In this document: positions 43,874 through 53,023 of the stretch, piece after piece
How positions within the stretch are numbered: position 1 is the first letter of the stretch
Layout of the letters: every line of letters begins with the position of its first letter
Source: a bacterium
Lineage (GTDB): Bacteria; Myxococcota; UBA727; JAUIJE01
Length of the DNA: 64,000 nucleotides
Assembly (NCBI GenBank): GCA_030431455.1
Contig: JAUIJE010000020.1
Span: forward strand, 62,001-126,000
Direction: 5' to 3'
Notes under the pieces: model-generated
Databases searched by the model: none
The model's input: the letters and a program-made list of their open reading frames with translations, nothing else
What the model was told of the DNA's origin: nothing
Translations under genes and position numbers: made by a program

Positions 43874-45652
43874 TCAGGGCGAATGGGCCACCGCCTCGAT
43901 GAACGCGGGCCCCTCGTCGCTGTCGCAGGACACCGCGTAGACCACATCGTCATCGGCCAGCGGCAAGGTAAAGCGGTAGCCGCGCCCGCTGAGCGCGACC
44001 TCGTCGAGCAGTGCCCCGGTCCGCGCGTTCAGGGCGATGAGCGTGCCCGGCTGACCGGGGGTGGTCTCCACCAAAAATGCCACTGGACCGCGCGGTGTCT
44101 CCACCAGGGCCACCCGCGAGGGGTGTCGGCGGAACCGCGTGCGGGCCTCGTCCGACCCCGGGGCGGGCCACTGCCAGGCCGCCTCCAGGCGGGGGCCGTC
44201 GTCGGTGTCGACCACCCGCAGCCCGAACACCCCCGCGTCCTGGGCGGCGTCGGGCATAAACGTCGCGACCAATGCCCAAGGACTCTCGCCCGGCGGGCTG
44301 AACACCGCGGGTTCGGTCACGATCATGCCCGCCCAATCCGCGGCACACGGTGCGCCCGGCACCCCGCAGATCGGCACCAGCTGCATGCGGTCGTGCAAGG
44401 TGCCGAGGTGCGCGGTGTCCACGAGATACACGCTGCCGTCCTTGGTGGGGTAGAGCAGGGCGTCGGCCCCGCCGGGGGTGCGCACCCGGGCCGGGGTGCT
44501 GCCCCCGATGTAGTCGAGGGCCTCCCAGCATTCGAACATGGTGAGGCCGTCGCATTCCCCGGTGGCGGGCACCGGGTGGCTTTGGCCCAGGGGCATGCGG
44601 GGCACGAACAGGTCGGGGCAGCTCTCCACACAATCCCGGGCGGGGGCGTCGGGGTCAAAGTCACTGCACAAGTTGTCATCGCAACCGGGGGCAAACGCGA
44701 GGTCGGCGGAGACCCGCATCAGGGTGTTGGCGTGATCGCCCCGGGCCAGGTCGAGCTGGCCGTTGCCGGGGGCGAACACCAGCGCGTCCTCGTCGTCGCC
44801 CGCGAGCACCAGAGGCCCGGAGGGGGCCCAGAGCCCGCCCCCGCAAACGCGGTCCCGTGAGCCCGACACCCCCGCCGGGCCACAGTCGGTCTCGGGGGTG
44901 GTGCACAACGGGGGCAGCACCGTCCAGGCCGCCAGGTCGACCGCGAACGCCCAACCGTGCCAAGGCTGGATGTCGCGGGCGTTGCCGAAGTTGACGACCA
45001 GGCGAGGCCCGCTCGGGCCCCGGGCGATGACCAACGCCGAGCGCAACAATGCATGTGCAGGGTCAAACGCCACCGGGCCACTGCCGTCGGGCGCGGGCAC
45101 GCTCCCTTCGAGGTCGAGCGGGGGGCGGTCGGCGCGCACCTCGTGGGCGACGACATCGATGCCCACCACCCGGTGTCGCAGGCGCGCGGTGAGCACCGAC
45201 CGCGCGTCGAGACCGGCGGCGGTGGTGTGGTAGCCCACGTACAAGGTGTCGCCGTCGAGCACCGGGGTCGCGACCACGAAGGCTTGCTCCCCCGCGGGCG
45301 CGGGCAACGTCACCCGCCACCGGGCCGCCCCGTCGTCGGGGGACAAGGCCACCACCTCGTGGCCCACCACCACCAGCACATCGCCCCCCGGCCCCCGCAC
45401 CGGGGAGGCCAAGCTGCACGCCCCGAAGGTCTCCCCGGGCGCCGCCGCCGACGGAAACCGCGCCGGCCCGAAGCGGAGGGTGAGCGCGCCATCGCCATCC
45501 CCGTCGCCGTCGCCGTCGCCATCCCCGTCCCCGTCGCCCGCGTCGGGGGCGCCGGCGTCTTCGCCCATGGGTCCCGCATCGGGGCCCGGCGGGGCTGGAC
45601 AGCCGGCCAACACCCATCCACCGCACAGGGTCGCCATCACGGTTCGGCGCAT
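43874..45652 (-). CDS. Lipoprotein with PQQ-like beta-propeller and short Gly-Asp linker
   Basis: 592 residues from ATG 45652 (a GTG five codons upstream is an alternative). Lipobox CGGWVLAGC. An eight-unit Gly-Asp linker (about residues 39-55) precedes beta-propeller blades of the PQQ/quinoprotein type, for example VVALSPDDGAARWRVTLPAP, GDTLYVGYHT, LIALNARTGALLDEVALSG. Cys-rich inserts (CDDNLCSDFDPDAPARDC, PICGVPGAPC) lie between blades. PQQ catalytic residues are not identified, so a binding or scaffold role is likely. Convergent with the preceding lipoprotein gene (5 nt between stops). Confidence 0.82.
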   Translation of the reverse strand: MRRTVMATLCGGWVLAGCPAPPGPDAGPMGEDAGAPDAGDGDGDGDGDGDGDGDGALTLRFGPARFPSAAAPGETFGACSLASPVRGPGGDVLVVVGHEVVALSPDDGAARWRVTLPAPAGEQAFVVATPVLDGDTLYVGYHTTAAGLDARSVLTARLRHRVVGIDVVAHEVRADRPPLDLEGSVPAPDGSGPVAFDPAHALLRSALVIARGPSGPRLVVNFGNARDIQPWHGWAFAVDLAAWTVLPPLCTTPETDCGPAGVSGSRDRVCGGGLWAPSGPLVLAGDDEDALVFAPGNGQLDLARGDHANTLMRVSADLAFAPGCDDNLCSDFDPDAPARDCVESCPDLFVPRMPLGQSHPVPATGECDGLTMFECWEALDYIGGSTPARVRTPGGADALLYPTKDGSVYLVDTAHLGTLHDRMQLVPICGVPGAPCAADWAGMIVTEPAVFSPPGESPWALVATFMPDAAQDAGVFGLRVVDTDDGPRLEAAWQWPAPGSDEARTRFRRHPSRVALVETPRGPVAFLVETTPGQPGTLIALNARTGALLDEVALSGRGYRFTLPLADDDVVYAVSCDSDEGPAFIEAVAHSP

Positions 45653-45702
45653 GCCCCGGGTTGCCACGCCGATGGCGCGCGCTCAAGTGCTAGCGTCGGG
45701 GC

Positions 45703-46758
45703 ATGACCCGCTCCGATGATCGCCGCCGGGCCGCCGCGCGCGCGCTGTCCATGTACGCCCCAGACCACCGCGAGAAAGTGCGCCGGGCCGAGCGCCGGGT
45801 GCTGCGGTGGGTCACCACCGTGCACGACGGGCTGGTGCGCACCGACACCGACCACGACGTGGTGGGCGAGACCTTGTCCACCGGGGTGCGCTCCGACGTG
45901 TTCTACCTCGAGGGCTTGCTCAAGCTGTACCGGCGCGAACACCCCTGGGTCGAGCCCCACTTCGCCGCGGTCAAGCGCCTCGAGGACGGGCTCGGCGGCT
46001 GCGAGATGTGGCGCGGCCTGGTGCAGACCGGACGCAAGGTCGGCCTCGACGGCGCCGGCGTGCGGTGGCTGGAAGAACAGCGCGAGGCCGCGGACGCCCA
46101 GATGCGGGAGATCTTATGCAGTGACTTTGCCCGGTCCCGGGACCACCTCGCCACCCCCGCGCTCGGCCGGCTGGTGCACGACCTGCTCGACCACGGGCTC
46201 GAGGGCCGGAAGAAGGACCGGAAGACGGTGACCAAGGAGATCGCCCGCCGGATGAAAAAGGCCCGCGACATCGAGTACGACATGCACCAGCTGCAGGGGG
46301 ACGTGGGCATTCATGAGCTGCGCCGGCAGCTGCGGTGGTTGCCGATTTCCGTGGTGGCCCTCGATGGCCTGTTCGTGTTTGACCCCGACCGGCACCCGGT
46401 GAAGAGCTTTCGCGGGTTGTTGGACGCCCCGGTGGCCACCAGCCCCTATGCACAGATTCCCGTGGACGAGGACGAGCGGGATCCGGTGCGGTTGCCCCAG
46501 AGCCTGTATCTGGCCAACACCGAGTTCATCGATCGTCTCGGGCGGTTGAAGGACACCGGGGAAGACATCGAGGGCATGGAGTTCGCCCTCGCCGGGGCCG
46601 AGTTGGTGCCCGGGCACGACGAGCAGCGGCAGGTGGCGCTGCAGCTTCTGGGCCTGCCCCCCGACGGGTTCGAGCAGGTGGTGGCCGAGGCCCAAGAGGT
46701 CGCGACCGAGGTCATCGACCACGACCTGTTCGGCCGCTTCGCCAAGGTCGTGGCCTGA
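45703..46758 (+). CDS. Hypothetical protein, helical, rich in charged residues
   Basis: 351 residues, soluble, no signal peptide. Many His/Arg/Asp-containing helices (RRAERRVLRWVTTVHDGLV; KKARDIEYDMHQLQGDVGIHELRRQLRWLP) resemble CHAD-type phosphate-binding helices, but the family is not secure. The N-terminal part (residues 1-90) and the C-terminal part are separate domains. It lies 50 nt from the divergent lipoprotein start and before a minus-strand receiver gene. Confidence 0.65.
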   Translation: MTRSDDRRRAAARALSMYAPDHREKVRRAERRVLRWVTTVHDGLVRTDTDHDVVGETLSTGVRSDVFYLEGLLKLYRREHPWVEPHFAAVKRLEDGLGGCEMWRGLVQTGRKVGLDGAGVRWLEEQREAADAQMREILCSDFARSRDHLATPALGRLVHDLLDHGLEGRKKDRKTVTKEIARRMKKARDIEYDMHQLQGDVGIHELRRQLRWLPISVVALDGLFVFDPDRHPVKSFRGLLDAPVATSPYAQIPVDEDERDPVRLPQSLYLANTEFIDRLGRLKDTGEDIEGMEFALAGAELVPGHDEQRQVALQLLGLPPDGFEQVVAEAQEVATEVIDHDLFGRFAKVVA

Positions 46759-46809
46759 GGCTTGTGGGTCCGCGGGTGACGGCAGCGCGAGAGCGCATCC
46801 AGATGTGCT

Positions 46810-47196
46810 TTAGGCTTGCACGGTGACCGCGTAGGACGCGGCGAGGGTCATGAGCGCGTCCTCGACGTCGCTGATGCGGCCTTTTTGCACGAACGCGCAC
46901 CGGGGGTGAATGCCCAGATTCTGTTTGATGTCTTCGCGGGTCAAGCTCGAGCACAACAGCACCGGCACTTTGCGCGCGGTCTCGTGGTCGGCGAGAATCT
47001 TCAGCAGCGAGGAGCCGGACAGGGCGGGCATCATCTGATCGAGCACCACCACGTCGGGGCCGCCGGGCTTTTGGGCGACCTTGTTGACGGCACCGAACGG
47101 GGAGGTCATCACCTCGACGCTGTGTCCGCGCTTCTGCAGCAACCGTTGCAGCAGCGTGGCGAACCCAGGATCGTCGTCGATGATCAACACCCGCAT
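46810..47196 (-). CDS. Stand-alone receiver (CheY-like) domain protein
   Basis: 128 residues, the size of CheY. Receiver landmarks are present: RVLIIDDDPGFATLL (acidic pair), the phospho-acceptor Asp in VVVLDQMMPALSG, Ser/Thr in LLCSSLT, and Lys in AFVQKGRIS. It lacks an output domain, so it should act by protein contact. The partner kinase is not nearby. The start is only about 20 nt from that of the divergent exported protein. Confidence 0.92.
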   Translation of the reverse strand: MRVLIIDDDPGFATLLQRLLQKRGHSVEVMTSPFGAVNKVAQKPGGPDVVVLDQMMPALSGSSLLKILADHETARKVPVLLCSSLTREDIKQNLGIHPRCAFVQKGRISDVEDALMTLAASYAVTVQA

Positions 47197-47218
47197 GTCA
47201 TCATCCCCCTCGGCCGCG

Positions 47219-47818
47219 GTGACCACGCGTCGCGCTCGAACCCTCGCGAACAACATAGCAATGTTTGCCGCCGCGGGGGTGTTGATCGGGTGGATGCCGG
47301 ACCTGGGCCTGGCGCCGCTCGCGAGCGTGAGCGACGTGGTGGTGGAAGGAACGGTGCAAAGCCAAGAAAGCCACACAAAAACGGGCCGCTTGCTCACCGA
47401 AACCCAGGTCTTGGTCCACCGGGTACATCACCGGCGCGCCAATGTTTCTACATCGATAAAGCCGGAAAAGTTGGTGTCGGTGACCCAGACAGGTGGCGCC
47501 ACCTCCACCATCCGCACCCAGGTCCGCGGGGACGCGACCCTTCGGGAAGGCGAGCGGGTGCTGCTGTTCTTGTTCGCGGGGGACAAGGGGCGGTGGCACC
47601 TGACCCAGCTGGGGCTGGGCGCGTTTGTGGTCGAAGACGACGCGTTTGTGCAGGTGTTGTCCGACGACCTGCAGCGGGCGGACGGGAGCCGGGAAAAGGC
47701 GCCGGTGACGCGCCGTTTTTCCCGGCAGGATTTGGCCGACGCTCTCGCCGCGCTCGCCCGCGCCGCCGCCGAAGAGGGCGCACAAACGCCCGATTCCCCA
47801 ACAAAATCAACCAATTAA
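47219..47818 (+). CDS. Exported hypothetical protein
   Basis: About 199 residues from GTG 47219; ATG 47261 and ATG 47195 are alternatives and the start is uncertain. From GTG 47219 the N-terminus has Arg-rich TTRRARTLANN followed by a hydrophobic stretch (IAMFAAAGVLIGWMP), typical of a signal peptide. The mature part is a beta-rich domain (VVVEGTVQSQESHTKTGRLLTETQVLVHRV) with no named family. If ATG 47195 were used, this gene and the receiver gene would overlap head to head. Confidence 0.6.
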   Translation: MTTRRARTLANNIAMFAAAGVLIGWMPDLGLAPLASVSDVVVEGTVQSQESHTKTGRLLTETQVLVHRVHHRRANVSTSIKPEKLVSVTQTGGATSTIRTQVRGDATLREGERVLLFLFAGDKGRWHLTQLGLGAFVVEDDAFVQVLSDDLQRADGSREKAPVTRRFSRQDLADALAALARAAAEEGAQTPDSPTKSTN

Positions 47819-47872
47819 CGGCGGTGTGACCCGTCCCCGAAATGCGATCGGAAACGGTAACGTCCACATGCC

Positions 47873-49297
47873 GTGGCGTTTCACCCGTTGTTCGAGCCCC
47901 AAAAGACCCCCTACGTGCCCATCGTGGCCGCGGTGGTCGGCTCGGTGGTGTTCCACGCGAGCTTGCCCATGCTCGACCGGGTCAAGGTCCCGCAGCCGGA
48001 GACCCGGTCGCTGGTCGAGTTCTTGCCCGAGACCCCGCCCGACCCATTGGGCGACGTCGACAACGTGCCCGTCGAGATTCCCGACGAGCCCCTCCCCGCC
48101 GACGCGCCCCCCGCCGACGAACCGCCGGTCCCGGCGGACGACCCGCCCCCCGCGCCTGACCCGCCCCCCGACGACACCGAGGGGGTGAAGGTCACCGAAC
48201 CGCCGCCCGCGCCCCCGGCCGACCCGGTCCCCGAGGAGCCGCCCGCGCCCCCCGCCGCGGCCGAATCCGGTGCCCCCGACGAGCCGCGCAATGACCCCGT
48301 GCGCATGGCCAAAGAGGTGGTGCAGGCCCGGGCCTCTCGGTTCAACCGGCGGCTGCGCCGCACCGAGGCGGAGATCGTCGCTGAGCGCGCCCGCCGGGCC
48401 GCGGCGTGGCGGGCCCAACGCGACGCCGAGAAAAAGGCCCGCGAAGACGCGAAGGCGCGCCGCCTGGCCAAGAACCGCCGGGACAAAAAAGAGGTCGGCC
48501 CCGTGCCCGAGGCGCTCAAGAAAGGGGGCACGCCCAATGCCATTTGGATCTGCGACGACCACAGCAAAGGGTTTCGCGCCGACGTCCAGGCCGAGCGCGA
48601 CGCGAGCGATTGGGCGTCCCTGGTGCCGACGGTGTTGCTTGTGTTTCCGACCACGCCCAACTTGATGACCGTGCTCGGTGACACCGCGCACGTGCAGAAG
48701 CGCAAACGCAAGTACCAGCGAAAGCTCGGCCTCGCCGAGTTCGCTTTGCCCCATTACGAAATCCAGGTCGACCTCGACGCCCCCGGCGACACGGTGGCGT
48801 ACCTCGGCCGCAACGACGCGCGCTGCCTGGTGGGGGTGCGGTACAAAAAAGGCGAGCTGTTCCCGATGGAGATCCTGCGGGTGCCGATCCGCGTGGTGCA
48901 GGACGGGCGCACCACCCGCTCGCTGGTCGACATTGAGTTCTTGCGCGACGGCACCTTCGAGCTCACCCCCCGCGACGAAGAAGGCGTGGCCACGCTGGCG
49001 TTCTCCAAGGGCCGGTTGCGCAACGCGGGGCTCATCGAGGAGACCATCGACACACATTTCTTCGCGGTCGAGACCCTCAACGACGTGGGCAAGTTCATCG
49101 GCGTCGACGTGGGCAAGATGATGCGCGACAAACGGAAGAAGCAGGCCAAGGCCAACGCCAAGCACGATCAGAACATGCGCAAACTCGAGCAGCTCAAAAA
49201 AGAGCAAGAGGCGCGGAAAGCAAAAAAGAAAGCCGATGCCGCGGGTGAAGACAAAAAGCCGTCGACCGCCCGGGGGCGGCGCGGCTCGCGGCGGTGA
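47873..49297 (+). CDS. TonB-like membrane protein with Pro-rich linker and coiled coil
   Basis: 474 residues from GTG 47873. A single N-terminal TM helix (TPYVPIVAAVVGSVVFHASLP) is followed by a Pro/Asp/Glu-rich region (about 45-135) like TonB's periplasm-spanning segment. Next come a charged coiled coil (about 145-200, EAEIVAERARRAAAWRAQRD) and a globular domain. The last 60 residues are Lys-rich (RKKQAKANAKHDQNMRKLEQLKKEQEA-like). No clear TonB box-binding C-terminal domain, so the annotation is approximate; it may energise or link envelope processes. No ExbB/ExbD nearby. Confidence 0.7.
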   Translation: MAFHPLFEPQKTPYVPIVAAVVGSVVFHASLPMLDRVKVPQPETRSLVEFLPETPPDPLGDVDNVPVEIPDEPLPADAPPADEPPVPADDPPPAPDPPPDDTEGVKVTEPPPAPPADPVPEEPPAPPAAAESGAPDEPRNDPVRMAKEVVQARASRFNRRLRRTEAEIVAERARRAAAWRAQRDAEKKAREDAKARRLAKNRRDKKEVGPVPEALKKGGTPNAIWICDDHSKGFRADVQAERDASDWASLVPTVLLVFPTTPNLMTVLGDTAHVQKRKRKYQRKLGLAEFALPHYEIQVDLDAPGDTVAYLGRNDARCLVGVRYKKGELFPMEILRVPIRVVQDGRTTRSLVDIEFLRDGTFELTPRDEEGVATLAFSKGRLRNAGLIEETIDTHFFAVETLNDVGKFIGVDVGKMMRDKRKKQAKANAKHDQNMRKLEQLKKEQEARKAKKKADAAGEDKKPSTARGRRGSRR

Positions 49298-49306
49298 CCG
49301 CGTCGT

Positions 49307-50101
49307 TCAGGGCACACAGTTGTCGAGGTAGCAGTCGGCGCGGATGAGTTCGCACGCGGCGACACCATCGACGGTGCAGTCCTCGAACGTACAGGTCTCG
49401 AAGTCGCTGGCGCAGGTCTGCAAACAGGAGACATCGTTGTTGTTCGGCGCGCCCCCTTCGTCGAGCCACAAACAGGTGGTCACGTTTTGGTTGAAGTCGA
49501 TGGGATTGGCTGCGCAGGGTGTGTCGAGCACGCAGCTCGCTTCCTCGTCGGAGGTGACGCGTTTGGAGAGGTAGCTTTGCAGCACCGCGGCGGACATGTC
49601 CGGGTCTTGGGCCGCGAGGGTGTCGCCGTCGCCGAGACACTCGAGCGGGAGCTGGAAATAGTTGCACCCCATCATGTGCTCGACCAGTTCGCCATTGCCG
49701 CAGCGGTAGGTCTGCACGGATGCACAATCCGCGCTGCATCTCAGTTCGCCGTCGTCGAGCCCCTCGGACGCGCAGGTCGCGCCCCCGAGGTCGTCGCCGT
49801 CGCAGACTTCCTCGCCCTCGACGACGCCATCGCCACAGGTCGAGCACCCCGTGCGGTCGACCCGGCACGCGTCGTCGCACCGGGCGGTGCCTTGTCCGTA
49901 GCCGAACGCCTGGCAACTGCTCGGGTTGCTCTCCAGGGCCGCGCACTCGTCTTCGCTGAGCGCGCCGTCGTCGTCGCACGACAGATCCCCATCGCTGTCG
50001 CCATCGCCATCGCCAGTCGCGCCGCCGCCAGCCCCCCCGCCGCAGGCCAGCAATCCTCCCGCCACCGCGAGCCACAGGGCCCATGCACATCTCGACGTCA
50101 C
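49307..50101 (-). CDS. Cys-rich lipoprotein with Myxococcus Cys-rich repeat
   Basis: 264 residues from GTG 50101 with GGAGG 6 nt upstream, start chosen for that site. Signal and lipobox: WALWLAVAGGLLAC. A short Gly-Asp tract (TGDGDGDSDGD) precedes a region rich in Cys. The CGDGVVEGEEVCDGDDL...CSADC block matches the Myxococcus cysteine-rich repeat pattern. Further Cys pairs (CNYFQLPLEC, CAANPIDFNQNVTTC) follow. Surface protein of unknown role. Confidence 0.82.
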   Translation of the reverse strand: MTSRCAWALWLAVAGGLLACGGGAGGGATGDGDGDSDGDLSCDDDGALSEDECAALESNPSSCQAFGYGQGTARCDDACRVDRTGCSTCGDGVVEGEEVCDGDDLGGATCASEGLDDGELRCSADCASVQTYRCGNGELVEHMMGCNYFQLPLECLGDGDTLAAQDPDMSAAVLQSYLSKRVTSDEEASCVLDTPCAANPIDFNQNVTTCLWLDEGGAPNNNDVSCLQTCASDFETCTFEDCTVDGVAACELIRADCYLDNCVP

Positions 50102-50460
50102 GCGAACCTCCGGTTCCAGGCATCGCCCCCGCGGTGCCATGCAATATCAGTGGCACAGAAACGAAGCCGGTGCGCGGTTCGGACGGTCAAAGCGCCTGAA
50201 ACCTCCTGAACAAACCCCAATGCCGGCCGGGCCCCCTCTTCCCCGGCCGGGCCCGGGGGCCCTCAACGCACCGTCACCCGTGCCGTCGGGCGCGGCGTCG
50301 CCCAGATAACATACTGAAAAGAAATATGAATTCCGCAAGGACGCGCACCGCCCGGCCGCGGCGCTTGCCATCCCCGGCCCGGTTGTTTATTATTTGGTCA
50401 ACCAACCAATAAATACCTCGACCAGAAAACCGACCACCCACAACCCACCCCAAAGGTCCC
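50102..50460. promoter_or_regulatory. Divergent control region before the TetR operon
   Basis: 359 nt without a gene. Most is GC-rich, but 50380-50420 is an AT-rich pocket (TTTATTATTTGG...CCAATAAATA) suitable for the promoter of the TetR gene, whose ATG is at 50461. I see no small gene in it. Confidence 0.45.
50394..50405. promoter_or_regulatory. Perfect 5-bp inverted repeat, candidate TetR operator
   Basis: TTGGTCAACCAA: TTGGT / ACCAA with a 2-nt spacer, about 55 nt before the TetR-family start codon, inside an AT-rich region. TetR-type regulators usually repress their own operon at such palindromes; binding here is inference. Confidence 0.5.
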
Positions 50461-51048
50461 ATGGCCCGCCCCACCAACACCCACCAACGCCGCGCCGAGA
50501 TCGTCGAGGGACTGTCGCAGGCCATGGCCAGCCGGGGCTACCGGGCCGCCACCGTGCAGCACATCGCGAAGGCGGCGGGCCTGAGCCCGGGGCTCGTGCA
50601 TTACCATTTCAAGACCAAGGGGGCGGTGTTGCTCGCCCTCATCGCCACCCTCGAAGACCGCATCGCGGCCCGGGTGGACGCGGCCGTCACCCCCGAGGAC
50701 AAGCTCGACGCCCTCATCGAAGCGCTGGTGGGCCGCGGTCCGGGCGCGGACGACGCGGCGGTGCGCAGCTGGACCCTGGTGGCGGCCGAGGCCACGGTCG
50801 ACGACGAGGTGCGCGACGCGTTCGAACAGGCGGTGCTCCGGTTGGCCGAGACCCTAGACGGCTTGGTGGCCAGCGCCCTCGGCTGTGCCCCGGACGACGA
50901 GGCCGCGCGGGAAGTGAGCGCGCAGGTGCTGGCCTTGGTGCACGGCGCGTTCTTGCTGTCCGCGGCCGCACCCAAGAGCATTGTCCCGGGCTTCGCCGCG
51001 CAAGGGGTGCGGCGTCTGCTCGCGGCGGCGATGGCGGAGCGCCCATGA
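50461..51048 (+). CDS. TetR-family transcriptional regulator
   Basis: 195 residues. N-terminal DNA-binding domain: RAEIVEGLSQAMASRGYRAATVQHIAKAAGLSPG-type helix-turn-helix at about 14-58, with GLVHYHFKTKGAVLLAL typical of the third helix. The C-terminal ligand domain is helical without recognised specificity. Its last codons overlap the start of the AmpG-like permease as ATGA, so it likely controls the permease and the hydrolase that follow. A candidate operator is at 50394-50405. Confidence 0.94.
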   Translation: MARPTNTHQRRAEIVEGLSQAMASRGYRAATVQHIAKAAGLSPGLVHYHFKTKGAVLLALIATLEDRIAARVDAAVTPEDKLDALIEALVGRGPGADDAAVRSWTLVAAEATVDDEVRDAFEQAVLRLAETLDGLVASALGCAPDDEAAREVSAQVLALVHGAFLLSAAAPKSIVPGFAAQGVRRLLAAAMAERP

Positions 51049-52277
51049 GCCGGCTCTACAAATACGCGCTGCTGTCCGCGCTCTATTTCGCCCAAGGGTT
51101 GCCGTTCGGCTTTTTTGTGCAGGCTTTGCCTGTGCTCCTGCGCGAACAAGGCCTGTCCCTGTCCGCCATCGGGGGCACGTACTTTCTGGCCCTGCCCTGG
51201 GCGCTCAAGTTCTTGTGGGCCCCATTCGTCGACGCCCACCACGTGCCCGGGGGCCGCGGCCACCGGTACCGGGGCTGGATCCTGGCCATGCAGCTGTGCG
51301 CGGCCCTGCTCATGGTCGCGTGCGGCCAGCTCGATCCCCAACGCCACCTGCCCGCGGTGCTCGCGTGCGTGCTGCTCACCAACCTGTTCGCCGCCACCCA
51401 GGACATCGCCACCGATGCGCTCTGCGTGCGCCTGCTCAACCATGAAGAGCGGGGGGTGGGCAACGGCATTCAGGTGGCCGGCTACCGGGTGGGCATGATC
51501 ACCGGCGGGGGGGCCATCCTCATCGCCTACCCCACCATCGGGTGGCGCTGGTCGTTCTTGCTCATGGCGGGCCTGCTCGCGCTGTCCACCACCTTGCTGT
51601 GGCGCGACCTGCCCGCCGACGACGAGACCCCCGCGGTGGACGAAAAAGAGCGCACCCAGGCATTCGATTGGTGGCGCTTCATCCGGCGCGAAGGCATGCC
51701 CCACTGGCTGCTCCTCCTCGTGCTGTTCAAGGCCCCCGACGCGTTCGCCACCGGCATGGTCCGCCCGCTGATGGTCGACGTGGGCTTTTCCCTCGACGAC
51801 ATCGGCTGGCTCATGGGGGGCTTTGGCTTTGTCACCGCGCTGCTGGGCGCGCTGTTCGGCGGGTGGCTGGCCGGTCGCTGGGGCCGGGTGCCCACGGTGC
51901 TGTCCATGGGCGCGCTCCAGGTCTTGGCTCTTTGCAGTTACATTCCGCCGGCGTGGCTCGGGGGCGCGTTTGTCGAGGCGCCCTACTTTGCGTTCGCGCT
52001 CAGCGTCGACCACTTCTTCGGGGGCGCGGCCACCGCGGCGGTGTTCACGATGATGATGGACCGGGCCGCGCCCGCCACCGCGGGCAGCGACTACACCATC
52101 CAGGCCAGCGTGGTGGTGCTCGCCACGGGCACGTTTTCCGCCGCCGCGGGCGTGTCCGCGGACGTGCTCGGCCACACCGGCCACATCGTGCTCGGCACCG
52201 CGGTGTCGACGCTGGGCCTGCTCTACGTGGCCCACAGCCTGCGACAACAAAAAGACCGCCAAGGAGACCGGCCATGA
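51045..52277 (+). CDS. MFS permease of the AmpG type
   Basis: 410 residues, about 12 TM helices. Family features: LYFAQGLPFGFFVQALPVLLREQGLS and LFAATQDIATDALCVRLL, a hallmark of AmpG muropeptide permeases and their acetyl-CoA transporter relatives. It might import cell-wall fragments or an acylated compound. The ATG overlaps the TetR stop; its own stop overlaps the next gene (ATGA), so all three are one operon. Confidence 0.88.
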   Translation: MSRLYKYALLSALYFAQGLPFGFFVQALPVLLREQGLSLSAIGGTYFLALPWALKFLWAPFVDAHHVPGGRGHRYRGWILAMQLCAALLMVACGQLDPQRHLPAVLACVLLTNLFAATQDIATDALCVRLLNHEERGVGNGIQVAGYRVGMITGGGAILIAYPTIGWRWSFLLMAGLLALSTTLLWRDLPADDETPAVDEKERTQAFDWWRFIRREGMPHWLLLLVLFKAPDAFATGMVRPLMVDVGFSLDDIGWLMGGFGFVTALLGALFGGWLAGRWGRVPTVLSMGALQVLALCSYIPPAWLGGAFVEAPYFAFALSVDHFFGGAATAAVFTMMMDRAAPATAGSDYTIQASVVVLATGTFSAAAGVSADVLGHTGHIVLGTAVSTLGLLYVAHSLRQQKDRQGDRP

Positions 52278-53020
52278 AAGTCACCCCCCTGGGCGTGGGC
52301 GATGCGTTCAGCGCGCTCTACTACTCGACCAGCCTGTTGCTCGAGACCGAGACCACCAGGCTGCTGGTGGACTGCCCTCACCCGATTCGCAAGATCTTGC
52401 GCGAGTCCACCCACGGCCGCGTCGATGTGGGCGACATCGACGCGGTGGTGCTCACCCACCTGCACGCTGACCACGCCTCCGGGCTCGAGGGCTATGCCTA
52501 TTTTTGCCACTTCGCGTTGCACAAGCGGGCCAAGCTGATCTGCAGCCCCGATGTGCTCGCCGCGCTTTGGCCTCAGCATCTGCGCGCGGGCATGGGCTGT
52601 CTGTTGCGCGACGGCGTCGCCCACGAGATGGCGATGGGCGATTACTTCGACGTGACCTTGTTGCCGCCCGGCGGGGCCTTGACCGTGGGGGACGTGCACC
52701 TGCGGGCCCGGTCCACGGTGCACCACGTGCCCACCTGCGCCCTGCGGTGCGCGGGGCCGGCGGGTTCGATCGGTTACAGCGCAGACACCGCGTTCGACGA
52801 GGACCTCATCGCCTGGTTGGCGGAAGAGGACGTGATCATCCACGAGACCAATCTTGGGGCCCACACCCCCTACGAGAAGCTGTGCGCGCTCGACCCCGCG
52901 CTCACCGCGCGCATGCGGCTGGTGCACTACCCCGACCACTTCGACGTCGAGTCCAGTGCCATTGCCTGCCTCCGCCAGGGCGAACCCTTCGTGGTCAGGC
53001 GCCGCCAAGCCGCGGCCTAA
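52274..53020 (+). CDS. Metallo-beta-lactamase-fold hydrolase
   Basis: 248 residues. The metal motif HLHADHAS (THLHADHASGLEG) is intact; later His/Asp ligands appear in HHVPTCALR, GYSADTAFDE and IHETNLG. It is a cytoplasmic MBL-fold enzyme, of the phosphodiesterase/RNase Z/thiolase-like type by the order of motifs. Coupled to an AmpG-like permease, it may process the imported ligand. Convergent with the SRPBCC gene. Confidence 0.9.
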   Translation: MKVTPLGVGDAFSALYYSTSLLLETETTRLLVDCPHPIRKILRESTHGRVDVGDIDAVVLTHLHADHASGLEGYAYFCHFALHKRAKLICSPDVLAALWPQHLRAGMGCLLRDGVAHEMAMGDYFDVTLLPPGGALTVGDVHLRARSTVHHVPTCALRCAGPAGSIGYSADTAFDEDLIAWLAEEDVIIHETNLGAHTPYEKLCALDPALTARMRLVHYPDHFDVESSAIACLRQGEPFVVRRRQAAA

Positions 53021-53023
53021 AGC

